Of a stretch of DNA of 5,929 nucleotides, positions 1-5,820 are shown piece by piece (the stretch's first letter is position 1; every line of letters begins with the position of its first letter). The position numbers and the translations under genes were made by a program. The notes below the pieces were generated by a model. It did no database searches. It saw only the letters and a list, made by a program, of their open reading frames with translations, and had not been told where the DNA came from. The stretch lies in assembly GCA_002297865.1 (NCBI GenBank), contig DBKX01000363.1, positions 1 to 5,929 on the forward strand. Reading direction: 5' to 3'. The stretch comes from Lachnoclostridium sp. UBA739 (GTDB lineage Bacteria > Bacillota_A > Clostridia > Lachnospirales > Lachnospiraceae).

Positions 1-57
1 TGTTCAGTTATCAATGTTCTTCACTGTAAGAATTTGTTTTCTCTCAGCGACGTGTTT

Positions 58-91
58 TATGTTATCACATGTTCCGACCTGTGTCAACATA
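58..91. promoter_or_regulatory. 34-bp dyad overlapping the left promoter, candidate operator
   Basis: TATGTTATCACA (58-69) and TGTGTCAACATA (80-91) are inverted copies matching at 10 of 12 positions, separated by 10 bp. The equivalent points of the half-sites lie 22 bp apart, about two helical turns. The -10 lies in one arm and the -35 in the other, so a bound dimer would cover the promoter. No known operator consensus was recognised. Confidence 0.45.
59..87 (-). promoter_or_regulatory. Sigma-A-type promoter for a gene left of the window
   Basis: On the minus strand there is a perfect -35 TTGACA (87-82), a 17-bp spacer and a -10 TAACAT (64-59) preceded by TG-A, giving an extended -10. Transcription would start near 52 and run out of the window. 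No start codon with a long reading frame occurs in the remaining bases, so the gene it serves must begin beyond position 1. Confidence 0.6.
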
Positions 92-104
92 TTTTTTATA
101 TTTT

Positions 105-121
105 TTCAAAATAATTTTGAA
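105..121. promoter_or_regulatory. 17-bp perfect palindrome upstream of the left promoter
   Basis: TTCAAAAT and ATTTTGAA are perfect 8-bp arms around a single base. The site begins 17 bp upstream of the -35 element at 82-87, where an activator or UP-element-like contact could act. AT-rich DNA makes such palindromes less surprising, so this is tentative. Confidence 0.3.
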
Positions 122-170
122 TATCATCAGAACGTGCTATATCCGTATTCAATACTGCTCTTATTGTCAG

Positions 171-201
171 ACAACCACCTCCATTTTATAGAGGCAGTTG
201 T
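171..201 (-). terminator. Hairpin after the protease gene, possible terminator
   Basis: ACAACTGCCTC and GAGGTGGTTGT (minus strand) form an 11-bp stem with two G-U pairs and a 9-nt loop, 33 nt past the protease stop. In plus-strand RNA the same two positions become C-A mismatches, so the structure favours minus-strand transcripts. However, the U-rich run (TTTTT, 201-205) is on the plus-strand side and the minus-strand RNA continues with UCUGACAAU. It may be a weak or bidirectional terminator or a 3'-end stabiliser. Confidence 0.5.
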
Positions 202-233
202 TTTTATTATAGTTATTATTTCAATTACTTTTC

Positions 234-3200
234 CTACTTTGCTGGTAATACCGTTACCTTACACTTTTTCTCTAAATCATTAGCTCTAACTGTTATAGTA
301 GCGGTTCCTTTTCCTACTGCTACTATTTTCCCCTTGCTATTCACTCTTGCCACCTTGGCATTACTACTTTTATATGAGACCTTTTTACTCGGTCCAGCAA
401 TTACCGGTTTTAGCTGAATGCTATTTTTCCCTTTTAGATATATCGTACTTGTAGTTAGATTAAGAGCAATTGATTTCTTCTTAACTTCTACTTTGCAGGT
501 AGCGGTTAGACCATTGGCTGAAGCCTTAATAGTTGTTTTTCCCTCTTTTAATACCGTAAGTCTTCCTGCTGCATCAACCTTTACTATACTTGTGTTGTTG
601 CTCTTAAAATTAGCTTTCGAGGAAGCACCCGATACATTAGCAATCAATTTGTATTCTGTCGTTTGTGGTATATATAATACTAATGAAGTTTTAACTAATT
701 TAATAGACGCTTTTTTTACCACTACGTCACAATACGCTTTCACACCATTTGCAGCCGCTGAAATCTTTACTTGTCCTGCTTTTAATGCTGTCAAATTACC
801 GTTTTGATCTACACTGACAATCTTTGATTTACTACTTTTAAATGTCGCCTTCTGCTCTTGCCCGACTATTCGAACCGTTAATTTTCCAGTTTTTGTACCT
901 ACTGTATCCAAAACCATTGATTTTTTACTTAAAACAATACTTGGCTTCGGTGTCACTGTCGGCTTTGGACTTACTGATGGGCTTGATGTCACACCTATTA
1001 CCTCTGCATATTTACTAGCATGCGAACTTTTATATACTGAGCCCATTACTTTATCATCCGGTTGATACTCGGCACGAATGTTATATTTTCCTTTCTTAAC
1101 TCCAGTCCAAGTATAACTAGCACAGCCATTAACTACCTTTTCGTCAGCTAACTTATCATTTCCATTGTAAAAACTGAGCATCCCTACAAGATTATCCGAA
1201 TGAACGCCTTTCACTTGTGCAGTCATACTGATTTCATTTTCAGCAATACGATTCTTTACTTGCACGTTAAGAATCGTAACTGTCTCTGCTCGCCCAATAG
1301 GCTCCTTTGTAGTTACATTAAGTCTTCCCTCTTTATCTCTTGCTTGTATTTGACATTCCAACACATGTCCAACGTCATCTGCAGACAGTACATAATTCTG
1401 TGCCGTTCCAACCACTTTATCTTGTCGTATCCATTGATAGGTTAAATCACTGCTGTTAACTCCTTGTACATTTGCCGAAAGTGTCTGACCGTACTCTCTT
1501 CTACCTTGGAGGGTGACAAATCCAGTAATTGTATTACTTGTTGACTTTGACCAATAAGGATATAAAATGACTGAGCTGTTCTTATTAAGTTCACTATTTA
1601 AATCATATACTTTTTCGCCACTTTCACTAAGTGACCATCCGGTTTGAGCGAATCCATTCTTTATATATAAGGCATCTTTCAACCTTAGTTTCGTATCATG
1701 TATTTTTTGTACAGATTCAATTTCTCCAACGGAGTCATTTCCTGGAAGATAGGTTACTGCATATGTCTTCGTTCCCAATGTAACCTTAATATTTATGGTA
1801 ATTGATTTCGTACTATCTTCGTCGGATCTTCCCGTTACTTTTAACACACTTGTTGGTGATTCATAGGCTCCTATTTTCAGCAATCCAGTTTCAACATCAA
1901 TTTTTGTATCCGCCGCGGTTCCGCCCTTCACAGTCCATAGAATATCTCCATCTGAGAATTTCTTACCTTCTGCCTGGGCAAGAAACTGAATCTCACTTCC
2001 TCGTGTTGCTGTTAATTGAAGTTCTTCACCAAATCCCGATGGCGCTAGCAATGTCATACCGTTTGTAACTGGCTTTCCTTCGTTTCCTGGTTTCTCTGGC
2101 TGTTGTTCCTCTTCTAATCCATTTCCACTAACCTTAAAAGTTATTTTTTCTTTTGTAAGGTCTGTTACAGAAATCGTATATCCCCCATAGGTGATAGATT
2201 CTCCCTTGCCCCTTGGTGCATCAATTTTCGTGGAATATTGTCCACCAATTGCTGATAATTGAGGAGTTCCACCACTATTACTTGGGAATCTTCGATTCAT
2301 GTTTACATCACAAATGAGTAATCCTGATTTATTAAGTCCAACGGATTTTACTGGATTACCAAGTGAATTATATAGTTCACGCTTCGATCCATTAAAATCA
2401 AATCGGTTTATTTCTTGATCATCTACATATCGATATTCTAGATACAGCCTCTTTTCATTTGGCAGTTCTAGCGTGTATGCTACCGTTCCTGTCTGCTTTT
2501 CATCCTGTACTGGTGGAAGTGTATACGTTCCAGCCTTTGTAATAGGTGTAATGTTCCCTGCATTAAGCCATCCAGCCGCTTCTCGCTCACGGGATGTCAT
2601 AAACTGTACAACTGGTGACAAAGCTTTAGCCATAGATGACATATAGTGGACAGACATATTATTTCCTGAAAACGAATATAAATCTAATAGTCCAAATATA
2701 TGCCCCATCTCATGTACTACTGTCGATGTATTGAAGAAAAATACATCTCTCTCTGCTTCTTTGTAAATACCCAATGGTGCATTCTGAATCGATGCTTGAT
2801 AGTATCGCTTACTTGTCAATGTTCCTTTACTTGTTTCAATGTCAAGTGAATAATTTTCTGATTGATATGCCCATAACGGTGAATTCCATTCAGCTGCGTA
2901 TTTTGCATCGGTAGGTGCAAATAGCAATGTAATGCTATCAATTGACTGATCACCATCTGAATCTAATTTGGCAAAATCGACTTCTTCACCAGCTATATTT
3001 TTTAGCGTAGCACCATTGTCAATCGCTTCTTTAAGTTTTGCAGTCCAGTCTCTTACTAACTCTACTTTTCTTAGTTCACCTTCTGTGGTATAACCTTCCG
3101 GATTATCCTCTGTTTTTGGCGAATAATAGCCTCTGGAATGATTTAGTTTGATAGAAGTGAAGCCCTCTTCACCTTCTGTAAGATACACTGTCTTTATATT

Positions 3201-3494
3201 TACAGTGTGATTAGATACTGCCTTATAATATTCCTGTACAGAATATATGGAATTATTATAAGTGTTGTCTATGAGCTGAATATTGGTTATGTTATTCGCT
3301 TCTGGAATCTGGTCATTTACATATTCGTCTTCACCGTCAAATCGAATAGGTACTGCCATATTATACATATCCCTTGCTTTATCGGTAGTATGCATTTCCG
3401 CTTCTTTTGCATTTGTAATTCCTATATCTACTTGGACTGTCAGAATCAATGCAAGAATAAAGGCTACGTATCTTTTGAAATGTCTCATTTTCAT
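234..3494 (-). CDS. Secreted M6-like zinc metalloprotease with multiple Ig-like domains and a three-Big2 C-terminus
   Basis: Probable extracellular zinc endopeptidase of 1086 residues. Residues 1-29 form a signal peptide (basic MKMRHFKR, hydrophobic core, likely cleavage near TNA-KEA). The catalytic domain spans about 45-320. HEMGHIFGLLD at 261-271 is the HExxHxxGxxD zinc site: H261, H265 and probably D271 bind zinc and E262 is the catalytic base. D271-L-Y matches the GLxDxY pattern of family M6 (immune inhibitor A, PrtV). LDSDGDQSID (177-186) matches the M6 Asp-rich, probably calcium-binding loop. YMSSM near 285 followed by GWLN (308-311) fits the Met-turn region. Then come a beta-rich segment (320-458), an acidic/proline linker (461-475), an Ig-like domain (476-572), a Listeria-Bacteroides (Flg_new)-like repeat (577-648), an Ig-like domain of YQW...DVG type (653-733), a Big_3-like domain (737-832), a PSVSPKPTVTPKP linker and three Big2 domains (853-1083). 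No LPXTG or SLH is visible. M1 is chosen over M3 because AAGGAG lies 6 nt upstream of it. The family call is firm; the natural substrate is unknown. Confidence 0.9.
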   Translation of the reverse strand: MKMRHFKRYVAFILALILTVQVDIGITNAKEAEMHTTDKARDMYNMAVPIRFDGEDEYVNDQIPEANNITNIQLIDNTYNNSIYSVQEYYKAVSNHTVNIKTVYLTEGEEGFTSIKLNHSRGYYSPKTEDNPEGYTTEGELRKVELVRDWTAKLKEAIDNGATLKNIAGEEVDFAKLDSDGDQSIDSITLLFAPTDAKYAAEWNSPLWAYQSENYSLDIETSKGTLTSKRYYQASIQNAPLGIYKEAERDVFFFNTSTVVHEMGHIFGLLDLYSFSGNNMSVHYMSSMAKALSPVVQFMTSREREAAGWLNAGNITPITKAGTYTLPPVQDEKQTGTVAYTLELPNEKRLYLEYRYVDDQEINRFDFNGSKRELYNSLGNPVKSVGLNKSGLLICDVNMNRRFPSNSGGTPQLSAIGGQYSTKIDAPRGKGESITYGGYTISVTDLTKEKITFKVSGNGLEEEQQPEKPGNEGKPVTNGMTLLAPSGFGEELQLTATRGSEIQFLAQAEGKKFSDGDILWTVKGGTAADTKIDVETGLLKIGAYESPTSVLKVTGRSDEDSTKSITINIKVTLGTKTYAVTYLPGNDSVGEIESVQKIHDTKLRLKDALYIKNGFAQTGWSLSESGEKVYDLNSELNKNSSVILYPYWSKSTSNTITGFVTLQGRREYGQTLSANVQGVNSSDLTYQWIRQDKVVGTAQNYVLSADDVGHVLECQIQARDKEGRLNVTTKEPIGRAETVTILNVQVKNRIAENEISMTAQVKGVHSDNLVGMLSFYNGNDKLADEKVVNGCASYTWTGVKKGKYNIRAEYQPDDKVMGSVYKSSHASKYAEVIGVTSSPSVSPKPTVTPKPSIVLSKKSMVLDTVGTKTGKLTVRIVGQEQKATFKSSKSKIVSVDQNGNLTALKAGQVKISAAANGVKAYCDVVVKKASIKLVKTSLVLYIPQTTEYKLIANVSGASSKANFKSNNTSIVKVDAAGRLTVLKEGKTTIKASANGLTATCKVEVKKKSIALNLTTSTIYLKGKNSIQLKPVIAGPSKKVSYKSSNAKVARVNSKGKIVAVGKGTATITVRANDLEKKCKVTVLPAK
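246..938 (-). repeat. Three tandem Big2 domains ending the protease
   Basis: These are residues 853-1083 of the metalloprotease: three bacterial Ig-like group 2 domains. Each has the pattern hydrophobic strand, lysine, FKS/YKS-S/N, then I/V-V/A-x-V-(D/N)-x-x-G, a G-rich turn, and a final ANG/AND strand with a cysteine. The cysteines C922, C1000 and C1078 lie exactly 78 residues apart, so the repeat unit is 78 residues (234 bp). The copies have diverged strongly in sequence, so this is a protein-level rather than a recent DNA-level repeat. Big2 domains are common in surface and secreted proteins of Firmicutes and usually act as spacers or wall- or glycan-associated modules. Confidence 0.85.
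939..989 (-). other. Pro/Ser/Thr linker before the Big2 array
   Basis: Residues 836-852 of the protease (TSSPSVSPKPTVTPKPS) alternate proline with Ser, Thr and Lys. This is a typical flexible interdomain linker of clostridial extracellular proteins and possibly a glycosylation site. It separates the mixed Ig-like middle of the protein from the basic Big2 tail. Confidence 0.75.
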
Positions 3495-3500
3495 GCTATT

Positions 3501-3506
3501 CTCCTT
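3501..3506 (-). promoter_or_regulatory. Ribosome binding site of the protease gene
   Basis: AAGGAG lies 6 nt before the ATG at 3494. The alternative ATG two codons later (M3) would leave 12 nt, so the first ATG is preferred. Confidence 0.8.
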
Positions 3507-3534
3507 ATTCTTATAAATTTTGATTGAGCCATCT

Positions 3535-3563
3535 GTTATATATCGGAATTTTATACATTTTAA
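3535..3563 (-). promoter_or_regulatory. Weak candidate promoter of the protease gene
   Basis: TATAAC (3540-3535) lies 17 bp from TTAAAA (3563-3558), a 4 of 6 match to TTGACA. It sits between the terminator of the upstream gene and the protease start and would give a leader of about 34 nt. The DNA is very AT-rich, so chance matches are likely. Confidence 0.3.
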
Positions 3564-3584
3564 TTAATTTGCAGTTTTCTAAGA

Positions 3585-3622
3585 ACCAAAAAACTGCCAC
3601 ATTCTAATCAATGTGGCAGTTT
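3585..3622 (-). terminator. Rho-independent terminator of the 670-residue protein gene
   Basis: A perfect 13-bp stem (AAACTGCCACATT with AATGTGGCAGTTT) around a 6-nt loop starts 23 nt past the TAG stop at 3646-3648. In the minus-strand RNA the stem runs into six U residues (3593-3588) followed by GG. This is a strong intrinsic terminator and argues that the protease gene is not simply co-transcribed. Read in the other direction it has no clear U-tract. Confidence 0.9.
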
Positions 3623-3645
3623 AAGTATCATAGTTATGTTATATT

Positions 3646-5658
3646 CTATTTTACCGTTACTTTAAATGTCTTAGTAACTCCATTTGCCTTAACAGTAATT
3701 TTAGCTGTTCCTTTTTTAAGTCCTTTTACAACACCTTTTGCATTGACAGTAGCTACTTTCTTATTGCTTGATTTATACGTGATTTTTGCTGTTGGTGTAG
3801 CTGTTGCTTTAATAGTTACGGTTTTGCCTTTCTTAATAGTTGCTGATGCTTTCTTTAATTTAAGAGTAGCTGCTTTCACAGTAATCTTAGCTTTTGTAGT
3901 AACTCCATTAGCAGTTGCTTTTAGGTAAGTAGTTCCTGCTTTTTTACCAGTAACAGTTGCAACTCCTTTATCACTTACAGAAATAGTTGCTATACTTGTG
4001 TTTTCAATTACATAGGATACATTAGAGAATGTACCAGCAACAGAAGCCTTGAAATTCATACTCTTTCCAGTATAGATTGTTGCACTCGCCTTATTAAGTT
4101 TTGTCTGTGCAGATGCAGTTCCAACGCTTAATAAATAGTTCACTGCATCCATTCCGTCATACCATTCCACTAAGCCTTCATCATTTTTGTTTGGCTTAGT
4201 GGCATCTGCTTTTGACGCATAGGTATTGCAACTTGTGCCATCATCAAAGTTTGCAAAGAACACTACTTTTTTAGAGGATGTAACTGCAATATCATCACAA
4301 CCCATAATTCCTGTGTAATCCACACCATCTCCTACTATTGAGATATTAGCTTCCATACCTTTGAATGAAGCCGCTTTTTCTAGATATACAGGATTCTCTA
4401 CTGGAATTACATAATAATCACCTACGCTCTGCAATACTTTAGCTTCTGTAGCTTTGTAATTATCACCATTATTTTCCCATGTCGCAAGACTGTACTGTAA
4501 TTTTCCAGAAGCATCTTTTTCAATTCTAGTCTCACCAATACAATTCATCCCCACTACGGTATCCCAGTCAAAATCTTTCCAGCCATCATATACATTAATT
4601 TTTTTTGCAGCGTTTACATTCACATTAATGGTTAAACCATTCTTGATTGCTGCTTTATCTAAGTTTGCTTTTGGAATGTATACCAATGCACTTACATTTT
4701 GTGTTCCTACTTTTAACTTTAAGGCTGAGTCAAAGAATTTCTTGATGCTCATATTATGTTCTGTTGCTCTAGTATTTCTCCAGCTTTCCTCATCTTTTTC
4801 GTCACTTATGTATTTTGCATCAAATTTGCACTCTTCCATAAAAACATTATTGAATTGAGTCTGAGAAGCGTTAAAATTTAAATATGCAGTATTCATTCTA
4901 TTATCATTGCTGTTTGCTTCTATTCCAAGGACATCTGTCTTATCTTCAAAGTCTAAGGTTGTAATGCATTTTCCTGTTTTATCACTTAATTTTAGATTAT
5001 CATAAATTAGAAATCCGTCATAAGAAATGTTAACAGCACTCACACTTATATTAAAGGCTACATCTGTTGCTTTAAAATTCGATACCTCATTGTTTGCTTT
5101 TACTGGTGATTTTACATGTACCATATAGTAGTTGCCATTTTTTACTAAGTCATTTTCTGTATTATTATCTTTCCCATCAATTCCTTCGAATATTGTATAC
5201 TTTGTATTACTATAAACTACTGAAGATCCCCAACAATCATCTTGGTTATATAAACCTTGATTTTCCTCATACCATTCATCTTCTTTCGGAGTATTAGTGG
5301 CAAAGTCAACCCATCCACCAAATTCCAATCTTGATTTACCTTCCTTAACTTTTGAAATAAGCTCTGCAGGTACTGCAACATCTGCTTCTATGTACATAAA
5401 CTTTTCCAATGTTACTGTTGTTTTCTGCTGAGGACGAAATACCACATTATTTCTTCTCTCCGCTTTTTCATTATAATTTTTCTCATAATCTCCATTCCAA
5501 GTTCCATCAAATGAAATATCTGTTTTTACAGCCACTCCTGATACAGATGGTGTAGCAGCCTTAACGTTTACTGGTACCAATGTGATACCTGCACATAAAC
5601 TTGCAGATAACGCTATGGTAAGTCCCCCTGATATCATTGTTTTTAAAACTTTCCTCAT
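3646..5658 (-). CDS. Secreted protein with two diverged carbohydrate-binding-like modules and two Big2 domains
   Basis: An exported protein of 670 residues with no catalytic motif that I recognise. Residues 1-34 form a signal peptide (MRKVLK, hydrophobic stretch, probable cleavage at VKA-AT). The LC at 21-22 does not make a lipobox. Two related beta-rich modules follow, about 75-240 and 315-474. They share a strand like YIEADVAVP / VSALVYIP, a strand like NGNYYMVHVKSPV / VGDYYVIPVENPV, and a closing block in which an F/Y-D/T-G turn leads to an acidic 'DFED' or 'NFDDG' end. That ending and the many aromatic and acidic residues resemble jelly-roll carbohydrate-binding modules of clostridial polysaccharidases; I cannot assign a CBM family. 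Two Big2 domains (about 520-594 and 598-669) end the protein. The last 76 residues contain 21 lysines and no Asp or Glu. The start is supported by AGGGAGG 10 nt upstream. Role as a surface glycan-binding or structural protein is inferred. Confidence 0.85.
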   Translation of the reverse strand: MRKVLKTMISGGLTIALSASLCAGITLVPVNVKAATPSVSGVAVKTDISFDGTWNGDYEKNYNEKAERRNNVVFRPQQKTTVTLEKFMYIEADVAVPAELISKVKEGKSRLEFGGWVDFATNTPKEDEWYEENQGLYNQDDCWGSSVVYSNTKYTIFEGIDGKDNNTENDLVKNGNYYMVHVKSPVKANNEVSNFKATDVAFNISVSAVNISYDGFLIYDNLKLSDKTGKCITTLDFEDKTDVLGIEANSNDNRMNTAYLNFNASQTQFNNVFMEECKFDAKYISDEKDEESWRNTRATEHNMSIKKFFDSALKLKVGTQNVSALVYIPKANLDKAAIKNGLTINVNVNAAKKINVYDGWKDFDWDTVVGMNCIGETRIEKDASGKLQYSLATWENNGDNYKATEAKVLQSVGDYYVIPVENPVYLEKAASFKGMEANISIVGDGVDYTGIMGCDDIAVTSSKKVVFFANFDDGTSCNTYASKADATKPNKNDEGLVEWYDGMDAVNYLLSVGTASAQTKLNKASATIYTGKSMNFKASVAGTFSNVSYVIENTSIATISVSDKGVATVTGKKAGTTYLKATANGVTTKAKITVKAATLKLKKASATIKKGKTVTIKATATPTAKITYKSSNKKVATVNAKGVVKGLKKGTAKITVKANGVTKTFKVTVK
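3652..4110 (-). repeat. Two tandem Big2 domains ending the 670-residue protein
   Basis: Residues 517-669 hold two Big2 domains with a period of 75 residues (ANGV at 583-586 and 658-661). They share the YxxSN-xx-VAT-(I/V)-xxxG signature with the tail of the neighbouring protease. The second is almost purely Lys/Thr/Ala/Val. Unlike the protease copies, these have no cysteine in the last strand (A590 and F665 sit at the equivalent positions). Confidence 0.85.
4237..4716 (-). repeat. Module copy B of an internal duplication
   Basis: Residues about 315-474 of the 670-residue protein, the partner of the module at 4939-5436. The two are linked by a polar segment (about 240-312) containing several aromatic and charged residues. 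Copy B keeps the same strand order and the acidic FDDG ending, but pairwise identity is low, so the duplication is old. Confidence 0.65.
4939..5436 (-). repeat. Module copy A of an internal duplication
   Basis: Residues about 75-240 of the 670-residue protein. It aligns by eye with residues 315-474: YIEADVAVPAELI against VSALVYIPKANLD, NGNYYMVHVKSPV against VGDYYVIPVENPV, and an NFKATDVAFNIS...YDGFLIYDNL block against SFKGMEANIS...YTGIMGCDDI, ending in DFEDKT against NFDDGT. It is longer than copy B in the central loop (Trp/Tyr/Asp/Asn-rich, about 116-150). Boundaries are approximate. Confidence 0.65.
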
Positions 5659-5668
5659 ACTAATAATT

Positions 5669-5675
5669 CCTCCCT
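5669..5675 (-). promoter_or_regulatory. Ribosome binding site of the 670-residue protein gene
   Basis: AGGGAGG lies 10 nt before the ATG at 5658. This start gives a normal signal peptide with a basic n-region (MRKVLK). The next in-frame Met (M8) would lose those charges. Confidence 0.8.
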
Positions 5676-5688
5676 ATGTAATGATGAT

Positions 5689-5706
5689 GCAGTCTCTCGT
5701 GACTAC
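5689..5706 (-). other. Small hairpin upstream of the ribosome binding site
   Basis: GTAGTC and GACTGC (minus strand) can form a 6-bp stem with one T-G pair around ACGAGA, ending 13 nt before AGGGAGG. It is short and could be chance. Confidence 0.2.
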
Positions 5707-5739
5707 TTGGTTAATATTGTTTCCATGAAAAAACAAATC

Positions 5740-5782
5740 AAAGTTCCACTATATCAATTTTGTAATATATTGGATGAACTTT
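5740..5782 (-). other. Dyad at the predicted 5' end of the leader RNA
   Basis: Minus-strand AAAGTTC (5782-5776) pairs with GAACTTT (5746-5740). Inside it, TATAT and ATATA can pair and CCA/TGG offers an alternative register. From the predicted start near 5785 the transcript would begin almost directly with this stem, which could stabilise the mRNA. No riboswitch class was recognised. Confidence 0.35.
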
Positions 5783-5791
5783 TGATTACTT

Positions 5792-5820
5792 ATTATATCA
5801 CATAGCTTTCCATTTTAGAA
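5792..5820 (-). promoter_or_regulatory. Candidate extended -10 promoter of the 670-residue protein gene
   Basis: A consensus TATAAT (5797-5792) preceded by TG-A forms an extended -10. A weak TTCTAA (5820-5815) stands at -35 with 17-bp spacing. Initiation near 5785 would give a leader of about 127 nt. A second TGA-TATAGT (5756-5748) closer to the gene is a poorer alternative without a usable -35. Confidence 0.5.

Noticed and set aside
14..283. Plus-strand open frame of 89 codons at the left end
   Set aside because: It runs through the candidate operator and the hairpin, overlaps the protease 3' end, has no ribosome binding site and reads as Phe/Ile/Leu-rich noise typical of AT-rich DNA.
418..807. 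Plus-strand open frame of 129 codons opposite the Big2 array
   Set aside because: It is the antisense of a clear domain-bearing gene; its hydrophobic composition arises from reverse-reading Lys/Ser/Val codons.
3611..3928. Plus-strand open frame of 105 codons that looks like a membrane protein
   Set aside because: It is antisense to the Lys/Thr/Val-rich Big2 tail, which reads as Phe/Leu/Val on the other strand, and it begins inside the terminator stem.
246..4110. Big2 coding repeats as a DNA-level repeat or recombination hotspot
   Set aside because: The copies share protein pattern but little continuous nucleotide identity, so they are old domain duplications rather than direct repeats.
5590..5658. 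Lipoprotein signal (cysteine at residue 22) in the 670-residue protein
   Set aside because: The residues before the cysteine (ASL) do not fit a lipobox, and a normal signal peptidase I site follows at VKA-AT.
5659..5790. Cyclic-di-GMP or other known riboswitch in the leader
   Set aside because: Known clostridial surface-protein genes can have these, but I could not find the conserved core motifs; only short AT-rich stems are visible.
5725..5805. Plus-strand 26-codon ORF starting MKKQIKVPLY
   Set aside because: It has no ribosome binding site, lies over the putative leader and promoter of the minus-strand gene and resembles no known small protein.
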